Assembly: GCF_031177825.1 (NCBI RefSeq)
Contig: NZ_JAPSKE010000005.1
Coordinates: forward strand, 248,001-312,000
Direction: 5' to 3'
Length of the DNA: 64,000 bases
From: Paenibacillus sp.
GTDB lineage: Bacteria; Bacillota; Bacilli; Paenibacillales; YIM-B00363
Position 1 is the stretch's first letter, and the number at the start of each line of letters is the position of its first letter. The notes under the pieces are model-generated. The model did not search any database. It saw only the letters and a program-made list of their open reading frames with translations, and had not been told where the DNA came from. Below are positions 43,294 to 51,590 of this stretch, piece after piece. The translations under genes and the position numbers were made by a program.

Positions 43294-45399
43294 ATGAACG
43301 AAAGTTCTAAGACGGACGACTTGCATGGAAATTCGCAACAATCGTGGGAGAAGGCGACGATCAGCCGCCGGAAACTGTTAGCCGCGCTTGGCGTATCCGG
43401 CGTAGCTTTCATCGCATCCGGGCTGCCCGGCGGATTATTGCCGAGGGCCCAAGGCGAGACCGTGTCCGAGAACGTATACGGCAGCGGCAAGGATCAGAAG
43501 AAGGTCACGCAGTTGGAACTGCAGAGCATGAACGGCATCCAAGCAGGTACGTTGGCCGAATGGTTAAGTCAGCCTCCCGGGAATAACAATCAGATATACT
43601 ATGTTACGGATGCCGGTAGGGAGGGGCATTTCTACTACGATGTTACAGACCTTACCTCTCCGGCGGATGGCGGTACGATATACATAACCGGCGAGGGCGT
43701 AAGATTTAAGAGGATCTATGAGGGGAGTCTGAACGCCCGTTGGTTCGGCGCCGCGGCCGATGGCGTTACCGACGATACGGACTCGCTTCGAAGAGCGCTC
43801 GAGGCTTCGCGCGGGAAATCGTTGTATCTTCCGCATGGCGTCTACTTGGTTACGGACACGCTCACGATTCCGCGGAATACATTCGTTCGAGGCGCTGGTA
43901 ATTCTTCATGGTTTACCTTCGGCCAACGGAGGAACGAACTGCCCGACAGCATTTTAGACATGGAAAACGGAACGATCCTTAAATTTATCGGCAGCGGCTC
44001 CAGCCGCTTCTCCAGCAACCGATCCGAGTTCCAGAACTTCACCTGCGCCGTGAGGTTCGAGCGCGACGGAGACGGCATTCAACTATCCGACCTCAAGATA
44101 CTGTCCCACTTCCGCATTCGCGACGATTTCGGCGCGATCACGACGCCGGATACAGACCAACACGCGATGATCGATGTAGGGCTTTGGATCGACAACGCCG
44201 ACCATATTAAGCTGAATAGAGTCTCTGTCGTGGGGTATTGGCAGAAGGCCGGGTTGTATATCGACGCATCGGGCCGTCTCTCCCAGGGCGGAGAGTTCGG
44301 AGCCGTCGAATATGCGACGATCGAAGATTGCTTCTTCCAGGGTAAAATCGGCGTGGCCATCCTCGGCGGAGACGAAGGAAATCCTCCCGACGAATTCGGA
44401 TTCTCCCCCCCTGCCGTCGGCTCGGATGAGATGTCGGAAGGTCAGTTCGGCATCTCCCATGTCCTCGTATCCGATTGCTTCTTCTCCGGAACCGATCACC
44501 ATTCCAATGGGTTCGCTTCCGGTTGGCAGCAGCGAATCGCGCCGGATAGTACGCCTCTGATGATCGACGGCTTCATCGGCAGCGGCAGCCCCTATCGCGT
44601 GAACCATCAGCGATTCGTCAACTGTTCGTTCCAAACTCGGGAGAGCGCTTCCATTGTGTTAAACCGCGTGATTCGCCCTGCGTTCGTGAACTGCCGCGCG
44701 GAGAGCGGCCCGATTCGGGCAAGCAAATACACCTTGCTGCCCCGCCTCATCAATTGCGAATTTCCGTACAATCGAACCAACCCGGCTTATCAGGAAATAG
44801 AACACTGTCCCGGAGCTGTAATCATCCCTGAGTTCCGAAGACTTGGACATGTCCACCTTCGGACGTTCGAGTTCAAGATCGAGCTTCGAAACAACAACGG
44901 CGTGATCGAGCATCGGATGGGCAAAGCCAACGGCATCCAGAGCAGCGCCGCGTCCAAGGACGTAGAAGCCCTGTTTCGTTACGCGATCCAGTCGGGCGGT
45001 TGGAATTATCGGACATGGTCGGCCACCCCCGTTCCGGGTAACGGAGCGAGCGACGATTATTCCAAGGGCTGCTTCCTTGGAGAGAAGTCGTTCCTTGCCA
45101 AGTATAATTTGTTTACGTGCGCGGCGATCGATAACCATCCCGATTATCAAGAAGCCGAGGTTTCCGTCGTCGAATCGCGAGCGGCCGACCCGGAGTTATG
45201 GGTTAGGGCGGCGGTGTTTTCCACGCAAAACGTACCTTACCGCATGAATGGGTATTCCAGCGCATTAAAACTCGAACTGCGCAACGGCTCGGGCCCGGCC
45301 ACGACGTTATCCCAGAATCTCCCCATGGAGAATAACGGTCCAGCCAGCTTAATTCTGAAAGTAAGAGGGAAATTTTACGAGCAAATCTACGGGGTGTGA
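43294..45399 (+). CDS. Tat-exported right-handed beta-helix protein (Pectate_lyase_3 type)
   Basis: A 701-residue protein. The Tat signal is ATISRRKLLAALGVSGVAFI (twin Arg, then hydrophobic core, about residues 20-45). A short beta-rich lead ends with ARWFGAAADGVTDDTDSLRR (about 150), the entry to a beta-helix of the Pectate_lyase_3 superfamily, with YLPHGVYLVTDTLTIPRNTF. Later coils such as HIKLNRVSVVGYWQKAGLYI follow, and a C-terminal beta domain closes it. Tat use implies folding, perhaps with a cofactor, before export. Polysaccharide lyase, epimerase or hydrolase activity on an acidic glycan is likely. GAAGGGAGA precedes the ATG. tatA follows 12 bases later. Confidence 0.88.
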   Translation: MNESSKTDDLHGNSQQSWEKATISRRKLLAALGVSGVAFIASGLPGGLLPRAQGETVSENVYGSGKDQKKVTQLELQSMNGIQAGTLAEWLSQPPGNNNQIYYVTDAGREGHFYYDVTDLTSPADGGTIYITGEGVRFKRIYEGSLNARWFGAAADGVTDDTDSLRRALEASRGKSLYLPHGVYLVTDTLTIPRNTFVRGAGNSSWFTFGQRRNELPDSILDMENGTILKFIGSGSSRFSSNRSEFQNFTCAVRFERDGDGIQLSDLKILSHFRIRDDFGAITTPDTDQHAMIDVGLWIDNADHIKLNRVSVVGYWQKAGLYIDASGRLSQGGEFGAVEYATIEDCFFQGKIGVAILGGDEGNPPDEFGFSPPAVGSDEMSEGQFGISHVLVSDCFFSGTDHHSNGFASGWQQRIAPDSTPLMIDGFIGSGSPYRVNHQRFVNCSFQTRESASIVLNRVIRPAFVNCRAESGPIRASKYTLLPRLINCEFPYNRTNPAYQEIEHCPGAVIIPEFRRLGHVHLRTFEFKIELRNNNGVIEHRMGKANGIQSSAASKDVEALFRYAIQSGGWNYRTWSATPVPGNGASDDYSKGCFLGEKSFLAKYNLFTCAAIDNHPDYQEAEVSVVESRAADPELWVRAAVFSTQNVPYRMNGYSSALKLELRNGSGPATTLSQNLPMENNGPASLILKVRGKFYEQIYGV

Positions 45400-45411
45400 G
45401 GAGGAATTGGA

Positions 45412-45585
45412 ATGTTGAGCAGCATCGGAATTCCTGGACTTATCCTGATCTTTATCCTGGCGTTGATCTTGTTCGGACCGAGTAAACTGCCGGAATTGGG
45501 AAAGGCCTTCGGCACCACTCTTAAGGAATTTAAGAACTCCGCAAGGGAATGGACCGAAGATTCGGAAAAGACGAAGGGATCGTAA
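45412..45585 (+). CDS. tatA: TatA-family twin-arginine translocase subunit
   Basis: A 57-residue protein. One membrane helix (about 7-21, [20 protein letters not shown]) leads through the invariant FGPxKLPELG hinge into an amphipathic helix, [12 protein letters not shown], and a short charged tail. This is the minimal TatA. GGAGG lies 7 bases upstream of the ATG. It directly follows a Tat substrate under an IclR-controlled promoter and no tatC is nearby, so it must work with a TatC encoded elsewhere. The layout recalls phoD-tatAd in Bacillus subtilis, where substrate and Tat genes are neighbours. Confidence 0.93.
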   Translation: MLSSIGIPGLILIFILALILFGPSKLPELGKAFGTTLKEFKNSAREWTEDSEKTKGS

Positions 45586-45603
45586 TGTAAAAGGATCAAG
45601 TAC

Positions 45604-45650
45604 ATGTCGTCCGACGAATTTCCGCGTCGGACGACATTTCTGCTTTTGTA
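45604..45650 (+). terminator. Terminator after tatA
   Basis: Perfect 13-base arms (45604-45616 and 45625-45637) with an 8-base loop, then TTTCTGCTTTT. It may also serve the converging permease operon. Confidence 0.85.
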
Positions 45651-45664
45651 GCCATTCATACTTC

Positions 45665-46567
45665 TTACCCTTTCACCGACCCGATCATGACGCCTTTGAC
45701 GAAATATTTTTGCACGAACGGGTAGAAACATAGAATCGGCAGCGTGGACACGATAATGACCGCGTAACGCATCGACTCCACCAAATAGATTTGCGCCGCG
45801 GCGTCCCCTCCCATGCTGGCGGAATCGCTGGCCATGCTGAGGGCGGATTGGTTGACGATTAAATCCCGCAACACCATCTGAAGCGGCATCTGCTCTTCTT
45901 TCGTTAAATAAATCATTGCGGTAAACCAGGAATTCCACTGGGATACAGCCGCGAAGAGCACCAATACGGCGATCAAGGCTTTGGAAACCGGCATTACGAT
46001 ACGAAAGAAGAACGAGGTATGCGAGCAGCCGTCGATGCAGGCGGCTTCGTACAATTCGTCGGGAATCGTCGACTTCATGAACGTTCGGCTAATGATAATA
46101 TTCGTGACGTTGACCGCGCCCATCAGGACGATGATGGCCGGACTGCCGTACAAACCGATTTCCTTCATCAGCAGGTACGTAGGGATGAGACCGCCGTTGA
46201 AGAACATCGTGAATAGCAGGAAGGCGATAACGGCGGTTTTCCCGGGGAATGGCTTCCGTGAGAGCGCGTATCCGGCCATCAGACTGATCATTACTGATAG
46301 AGAGGTGAACAAGACGGTATAGATCAGCGTGTTGCGGTATCCCGTCCAGATCGGCGAATACTGAATGACCTCCATGTATCCATCTAAATTGAAGCTTTGA
46401 GGCCAAAGCAGAATGCGCCCGGTGGCGACCAGCTTCGGATCGCTGATCGAAGCGATGACGACGAAATACAGCGGATAAGCCACAAGGAGCAGCAGCAGAA
46501 TCAAGATCGCATAGTTGAAGGCGTCATACAGCCGATCCTGATTCGACCGCTTCATCGCATGTCGCAT
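45665..46567 (-). CDS. ABC importer permease, LplC-like
   Basis: A 300-residue permease. Helix 1 is YAILILLLLLVAYPLYFVVI, the EAA loop is LYEAACIDGCSHTSFFFRI, and the C-terminus is GVMIGSVKG. The ATG at 46567 is favoured by GGAGGGAGG; the frame opens 6 codons earlier. Last gene of the importer operon. Confidence 0.92.
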   Translation of the reverse strand: MRHAMKRSNQDRLYDAFNYAILILLLLLVAYPLYFVVIASISDPKLVATGRILLWPQSFNLDGYMEVIQYSPIWTGYRNTLIYTVLFTSLSVMISLMAGYALSRKPFPGKTAVIAFLLFTMFFNGGLIPTYLLMKEIGLYGSPAIIVLMGAVNVTNIIISRTFMKSTIPDELYEAACIDGCSHTSFFFRIVMPVSKALIAVLVLFAAVSQWNSWFTAMIYLTKEEQMPLQMVLRDLIVNQSALSMASDSASMGGDAAAQIYLVESMRYAVIIVSTLPILCFYPFVQKYFVKGVMIGSVKG

Positions 46568-46578
46568 AGGCCTCCCTC

Positions 46579-47526
46579 CTACCATAACGATTCCTGGCCA
46601 AGTCGTCTGCTGACCTGGTTCACCAGGAGAATCATAATAAAGTTGATGCCGGAGTTAAACAAGCCGATGGCGGCGGAGAGGCTGTACTGCGCCTCCCGGA
46701 TCCCGATTTTGTACACGTACGTGTTGATGACCTCGCTTGTGCTTAGGTTAAACGCGTTCTGCATCAAGAACGTTTTCTCGAAGCCCACATTCATAATCGT
46801 TCCGGATTCAAGAATCAGGAGAATGACGATGGTAGGCAGAATTAACGGCAGATCGATGCGTATCACCCGCTGAAACTTGGTCGCTCCGTCGATAATGGCG
46901 GCCTCGTGCAGCGCAGGATCTACGCCCGACAACGCGCCGAGATAGATGATGCTGCTCCAACCGAGGGTTTGCCATACGCCGCTCCACACATACAGATGCG
47001 GAAAACTTGACGCGCTCATGAGCACGTCGATGTTGCCTTCCATCAGTCCCACGTTGGTAAGCAGGCTTCGGACGATCCCTGTGGAAGGGGAGAAGAAGAT
47101 GTTAATCATGCCGACGATGATGACGATGGATATGAAATGCGGAGCATACGTGACCGTCTGGACCAACTTCTTCAGCCTCTGATTCGGCGTGCTGTTCAAG
47201 GCCAGCGCCAATAGAATCGGTAGAGGAAAGCCCGCAATCAACATGTAGAAGCTGAGAATCAGCGTATTTTTAAGAATGACGTCGAACATCGGCATAGAGA
47301 AGAATCGGTCGAAATACTTCCACCCCGCCCATGCGCTGTCGAGGATGCCGAGATGAGGCTTGAAGTCCTTGAATGCTACCAAGATGCCGTACATCGGCAA
47401 GTAGCTAAAGACAATGACCAGTACGACGGCGGGCAGAAGGAAGAGATACAGTTCGCGGCTTTGCCAGATTCGAAAGCGTAAAGGCTTCTCCTTCTCCCGC
47501 GGTTTGCCGAGGCCTGTTGTGACCAC
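46579..47526 (-). CDS. ABC importer permease, LplB-like
   Basis: A 315-residue permease. Helix 1 LFLLPAVVLVIVFSYLPMYG is the LplB signature and the EAA loop is LHEAAIIDGATKFQRVIRI. It starts with GTG 21 bases after the lipoprotein stop, with GGGGGAGG upstream. Confidence 0.92.
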   Translation of the reverse strand: MVTTGLGKPREKEKPLRFRIWQSRELYLFLLPAVVLVIVFSYLPMYGILVAFKDFKPHLGILDSAWAGWKYFDRFFSMPMFDVILKNTLILSFYMLIAGFPLPILLALALNSTPNQRLKKLVQTVTYAPHFISIVIIVGMINIFFSPSTGIVRSLLTNVGLMEGNIDVLMSASSFPHLYVWSGVWQTLGWSSIIYLGALSGVDPALHEAAIIDGATKFQRVIRIDLPLILPTIVILLILESGTIMNVGFEKTFLMQNAFNLSTSEVINTYVYKIGIREAQYSLSAAIGLFNSGINFIMILLVNQVSRRLGQESLW

Positions 47527-47547
47527 CCGTTCGCCTCCCCCTTCCGG

Positions 47548-49206
47548 TTACTTCGCCATGACTTCGTACGCCTTCTGTCTTAATGCGATAAACGGCTCCA
47601 ACCCGAGGTTGTTCATCTGCTCGACGTAAGCATCCCAATTGGCGTCGATATCTTGTTTCCCGGTGATGAAATCCGCGAATACCGCCTTGCGGTAGTTGGT
47701 CAAATCCGTACGGTATTGGTTCAGCATTGCGATGTCGTCCGGCCCGAGCGCGCCTTCTACGTACACCATGTCGTTGGGCATAACGACGTCCTTATAAACA
47801 TTTTCATAGGCCCAAGCTCTGGAATTTACGGTATCGTATGACAACTCTTTCCACACTTCTTCATAAAAGGTTTGACCCTTCAGCGCGACAAACGAGTTAT
47901 GCAGTCCTAAATCCCCTGCATGCTCCGCCATCTTGTCCGGGGATTCCTCCCAGAAGTGCTGGAATGCCTTCCCCTCGTTATCGATATCCCAGACGATTCC
48001 CTTCGTTCCCCGGCTGATCGTAAGTCCTAGCTCCGTATCGGTCGCGATGGCTTCGAGCAGACGAACCGTGGCGACCGGATATTTGTTGTTCTTGGTAATG
48101 ATCGCGGTATGGGCAGGGCCCGGAACATAGGCTTGACTTCGCATCAGCGGCTTCCGGCCGTTTCCGGTGTCCAGCGGCCCCATGGGCGCGCCGAGATCGG
48201 GCTGCCGGTTCGCATAAGAGTGATAGGATCCGACGATGGGAGGAATCGAACTGATCTTCGAAGCATAGGTGTTAAAGTCGTCCGTAAACACCTCGGGCGG
48301 AATCAGACCTTCCGCATACAGATCTCTTAAATATTTCAACGGTTCCTTGATCGCCGGATTCGTGGACTGATCCTTCACGACGCCGTTCTCTACGACGACA
48401 TAATCGGCGCTGGTAATGTAGACCCCGAAGCTGCCGTAGATGTCGAACTGCCCGCCGACATAGCCGTCGAAGTAGAAATAATATGGGATGACGTCAGCCG
48501 GTATCGTCCCTTGGCCCGCATTCGCCTTGATGGCCTTCAGCGCGTTTTTAAACTCCTCCGCTGTTTTGGGAATCGGCAGATTCAGCTCCTTCAGCCATGA
48601 GTCCATCACGATCCATTGGTCCCGCAAGTTCCGGTCGAACGGAGCGAAGTCGATATAAGGCAAACTGTAGAGCTTCCCGTCCGTTGCCAGAGAAGCGTTG
48701 TACACCAACTTGTTCTCTTCCAGAAAACGGTTCCACGTCGGCGCATATTGTTCCAACAGCGGCTTCAGCTCGACGAAGTTGCCTCCCTCCGCAGCATTCG
48801 TCATCTGGTTGGCGTTGATCCCGACGTTCATCAGGAGATCGGGGAAGTCGCCGCTCGCGAACATAAGGTCCGCTTTATCCCGATCCTTCAACACTTCGAT
48901 CTCCAAATTGATGTTTGTCTTCTTGGCTACGTACTCCCATATGGCCGTCGTATCCATCTCGGGGCGTAAGGAGCTATACATGACTGCAGCTTTAATGGTG
49001 ATCGGTTCCTTGGTTATCGGGTACCCCTCCGGATGGGTCACCCCGCCGTCCGCCAGCCCCGATGTGTCCTCGTTCTGTTCCGCCGGCGGAGCGGACTCGC
49101 CGGTCGGCGGTTCGCTGGAGTCGTTCATACAGCCGGCGAGGACGCCGAAGGCCAACACGACGGACATACCTGACGAGACGGCGATACGATTTCTTTGCAG
49201 TTTCAT
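47548..49206 (-). CDS. LplA-like solute-binding lipoprotein
   Basis: A 552-residue lipoprotein: signal RIAVSSGMSVVLAFGVLAG, lipobox Cys, Ser/Pro/Glu linker, then a large LplA-type binding domain (WEYVAKKTNINLEIEVLKD, DFPDLLMNVGINANQM). GGGAGGTT precedes the ATG. Its promoter and IclR operator lie about 350-400 bases upstream; the gap holds a decayed aldolase gene. The order aldolase then binding protein therefore matches 39675/38285. The ligand is probably an oligosaccharide released by the Tat-exported beta-helix protein; this is inferred from co-regulation. Confidence 0.93.
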   Translation of the reverse strand: MKLQRNRIAVSSGMSVVLAFGVLAGCMNDSSEPPTGESAPPAEQNEDTSGLADGGVTHPEGYPITKEPITIKAAVMYSSLRPEMDTTAIWEYVAKKTNINLEIEVLKDRDKADLMFASGDFPDLLMNVGINANQMTNAAEGGNFVELKPLLEQYAPTWNRFLEENKLVYNASLATDGKLYSLPYIDFAPFDRNLRDQWIVMDSWLKELNLPIPKTAEEFKNALKAIKANAGQGTIPADVIPYYFYFDGYVGGQFDIYGSFGVYITSADYVVVENGVVKDQSTNPAIKEPLKYLRDLYAEGLIPPEVFTDDFNTYASKISSIPPIVGSYHSYANRQPDLGAPMGPLDTGNGRKPLMRSQAYVPGPAHTAIITKNNKYPVATVRLLEAIATDTELGLTISRGTKGIVWDIDNEGKAFQHFWEESPDKMAEHAGDLGLHNSFVALKGQTFYEEVWKELSYDTVNSRAWAYENVYKDVVMPNDMVYVEGALGPDDIAMLNQYRTDLTNYRKAVFADFITGKQDIDANWDAYVEQMNNLGLEPFIALRQKAYEVMAK

Positions 49207-49249
49207 ACAACGATAACCTCCCTCATGATTTTTATTGAATGGTGCTTAA

Positions 49250-49516
49250 TGGCCGGCGCCGGCGAAACGGAGCACTTTCGTCGTAAAGAGTCTCTTGTAA
49301 GGTTACGGGCATTCGTAAATACCGAGAGGGACGGAGGGGATATGGATAAAAGCGCTTCCATCTTATCGACCAAAAAATCATCCGAATGATCGGGGTCAGC
49401 GAATCGACTGAACCTGCCCCTCCGGTCGGCGCCGTATGCTCCGACGCAACCACCTGCAGATCGCCCGAAAAGGGTGTCACCATAGTCGGTCATACGCCGC
49501 TGCGGATGTGTTGCAC
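49250..49516 (-). pseudogene. Decayed dihydrodipicolinate synthase-family gene
   Basis: From GTG at 49516 (AGGGGGAG upstream) the minus strand reads IRSGV-stop-PTMVTPFSGD, matching NGIWPTMVTPFTAS of the aldolase at 39675-40607, with Trp changed to TGA. After a deletion, LQVVASEH matches LPVIASGH and GADRRGRFSRFADPDHSDDF matches the segment around GVDAVVLVSNRL. After a frameshift, LGIYECP-stop-PYKRL matches GIYECPYPYKRL; there 33 of 37 bases are identical. Stops, a frameshift and an internal deletion show it is dead. It remains between the IclR promoter and the lipoprotein gene. The 3' boundary is approximate. Confidence 0.8.
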
Positions 49517-49539
49517 AGAAAACTCCCCCTTTTTCTAAT

Positions 49540-49565
49540 TGTTCTTAATTAGAGAACATCGTTCT
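49540..49565. promoter_or_regulatory. IclR operator of the importer operon
   Basis: AGAAC-ATC-GTTCT at 49553-49565, preceded by the 18-base segment identical to 42204-42221. It sits at about +16 to +28. Confidence 0.75.
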
Positions 49566-49587
49566 CTAATTATTCGGATTTGCTCCA

Positions 49588-49616
49588 ATCTTAGCATAGG
49601 GTTATTTTGGTGTAAA
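49588..49616 (-). promoter_or_regulatory. Promoter of the decayed aldolase / importer operon
   Basis: Minus-strand TTTACA (49611-49616) and TAAGAT (49588-49593) with a 17-base spacer. Confidence 0.5.
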
Positions 49617-49631
49617 TACCTTTCTCCCGCC

Positions 49632-49663
49632 AAATAAAAAGAGACGCGCTCGATGCGCATCTC
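49632..49663 (-). terminator. Terminator of the DUF2264 operon
   Basis: Nine-base arms GAGATGCGC and GCGCGTCTC (one T-G pair) with a 5-base loop, followed by TTTTTATTT on the minus strand. Confidence 0.8.
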
Positions 49664-49708
49664 CAAAACAAAGCAGATCGGTTAGGATACGTAGAACCAA
49701 CTGTTGCA

Positions 49709-51574
49709 TCAACCCAGTTCGATGCGAGCCGCTTCTTTCGTCGATGTCCCGAAATAGACAAGCAACTCCTCCGCCGTAAGCTCAAGATAGGGCGGATGGC
49801 TCCATTGCCCCAGACCATCCTCTTTTCCAGGTTGCCCGTACACGCCGGTCGCGAGCCAAGTCGTTCCCGGGGCAAGCGTCGTCGCGATCGTCGGGATGAC
49901 CGTTCGAGGATGGATCAGATTCGTGTTCGCGTTCGGATGAACGAGATGGGCGCCGCCTCCTCCTAGAAGCCGAATCACGCCGCTCGCTCCCAAATAAGAA
50001 GAAGCCACAAGCTTGGACTCTTCGGGAACGGCATGCCAGCGATCCCCTGCTTCGACGTCCCGGTTTTCGATGCCTAACGCAAACCCGCCCTCGGCCGCAA
50101 CCAAGGATCGGTTCGAGCGAATGCAGTGCACGCGAACATGCCAGGGAGCGCCCGAAACGATCCACGTACGCACTTCGACGTCGCGCCAGGGCTTCCACTT
50201 CATGTAGATAACGTTCTCTTGGATGGAATACTCTTCGGCGGTTCTTTTCACGCGATAAAGATTGTCTTCCTCGCTGAGCGCCAGCATCGAATCGAACGCC
50301 CCCTGCGCTAGACCCCATTCCGCCCGGGGCACGCTGAAACCGAAGACGTTCGAGTAAGCGAACTTTTCGTATTTCGCGGACGTATGCGTGTGCTCGTTGG
50401 TCGCCTTATGACCCGCATTGAACGCTACTACGTGATTTCTTTCGTCCTGCCGATGAACGATCTGCCGCGACTCCGCCTGAACGGCGGACGCGGCAAGCTT
50501 CGGCAGCGGCAGCTCCTCGGCTTGCCAGAACGGGTGATCCGCCTGCAAAGCCAACGGCAGGAACGTTTTTAACGCCCAATACGGAGAACCCGGAGCGTTA
50601 TAATTTTCCGCCATAATAAGATTCGGATAGGCATACCCGATCGTCAAGGTGCCGTCCGCTTGAAAGATCGGCTGCCGAAACCACCATCGCAAATTCCGAA
50701 GGATAATCCCTTTCATCACGCCCATAGGGTAGGCTTCTACGTCGGCGTACGCCATGGCGCTCCAGAACGCAGCTTGCGTAAAGCGATAGGCAAGGCTTCG
50801 CCCGAACGGCAAGGCGCTCCCGTCGCCGGCGAACCAATGGATGAAGTCCTTCGCGAAGCTGGCCGCTCTCTCCTTATATAAGGCGGATCGCTCCGGATCC
50901 TCCTTCTCCATGAAGACGGCATAGATGAGGCAGCAATAATGGATGGCGAAAGGACCGTAATAGTCGCAGTGGGCGTCGCGGCCGTCGGAATACCACCCGT
51001 CGGACAAAGAAAACGCGTCGATTCTGTCCAAATTTCGGTGCATTAACGCTTGATCGTACGGGAGACCGACCGCTCGAAAGCCCAAATTGACGACCACTTG
51101 AAAAAGGAGCCAATTGCAATCATGAAGCTTTCGATGATTGATTTGTTGAAGCCACTGGTACAGCCGTTGCCGTTCCGGCTCCTGCAGCGGCTCCCAAATC
51201 TGGTCGGGAGCTAAAGCTAGCGCCAGCCCGATCGCCGCCATCTCCACCAGCTTCTGATCGTAATCGGCCGCTTCGCCCCAATATTCTCGATGCGCAGGGT
51301 CGGTGCCGTTCCGGATGCCTTCGCGAACCGTCTCCCACAGCTCGCTCTTCCCGCCTCCGGCAGCTAACGGCGCGAGCCCCCATAACACCCTGGAGAAGCC
51401 CTCCAACTCGGCCGTTGCGCCGGTGCAACCCGAGGCCGTCGCTCCGAGCCGCAGGCGGGCTTTCCCTTCGCTGTAGTAAGGCAGCAACGGCAGACACAGC
51501 TGGTTCACCGCGGCTTGCAGATCTTCTCTTGTAGCTAACGGATTACGTTGGATCGGTAATGTCAAGGAATGCAT
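49709..51574 (-). CDS. DUF2264 protein, probable carbohydrate-active enzyme
   Basis: A 621-residue protein that I recognise as DUF2264. There is no signal peptide. The N-terminal two thirds are helical, as in alpha/alpha toroids (LHDCNWLLFQVVVNLGFRAV, SDGWYSDGRDAHCDYYGPFA), followed by a beta-sandwich from about 400. Polar, possibly catalytic clusters include GRDAHCDYYG and KATNEHTHTSAKYEKF. No reaction is established; the fold and neighbours suggest action on oligosaccharides in the cytosol. It is last in the operon, 16 bases after the GH88 gene stop. Confidence 0.85.
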   Translation of the reverse strand: MHSLTLPIQRNPLATREDLQAAVNQLCLPLLPYYSEGKARLRLGATASGCTGATAELEGFSRVLWGLAPLAAGGGKSELWETVREGIRNGTDPAHREYWGEAADYDQKLVEMAAIGLALALAPDQIWEPLQEPERQRLYQWLQQINHRKLHDCNWLLFQVVVNLGFRAVGLPYDQALMHRNLDRIDAFSLSDGWYSDGRDAHCDYYGPFAIHYCCLIYAVFMEKEDPERSALYKERAASFAKDFIHWFAGDGSALPFGRSLAYRFTQAAFWSAMAYADVEAYPMGVMKGIILRNLRWWFRQPIFQADGTLTIGYAYPNLIMAENYNAPGSPYWALKTFLPLALQADHPFWQAEELPLPKLAASAVQAESRQIVHRQDERNHVVAFNAGHKATNEHTHTSAKYEKFAYSNVFGFSVPRAEWGLAQGAFDSMLALSEEDNLYRVKRTAEEYSIQENVIYMKWKPWRDVEVRTWIVSGAPWHVRVHCIRSNRSLVAAEGGFALGIENRDVEAGDRWHAVPEESKLVASSYLGASGVIRLLGGGGAHLVHPNANTNLIHPRTVIPTIATTLAPGTTWLATGVYGQPGKEDGLGQWSHPPYLELTAEELLVYFGTSTKEAARIELG

Positions 51575-51590
51575 GGAGCGAGATCCCCCT

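Noticed and set aside
43294-45399. Phage tail-spike origin of the beta-helix protein
   Set aside because: It resembles tail spikes in the entry motif, but it has a Tat signal and tatA next to it and no phage genes around.
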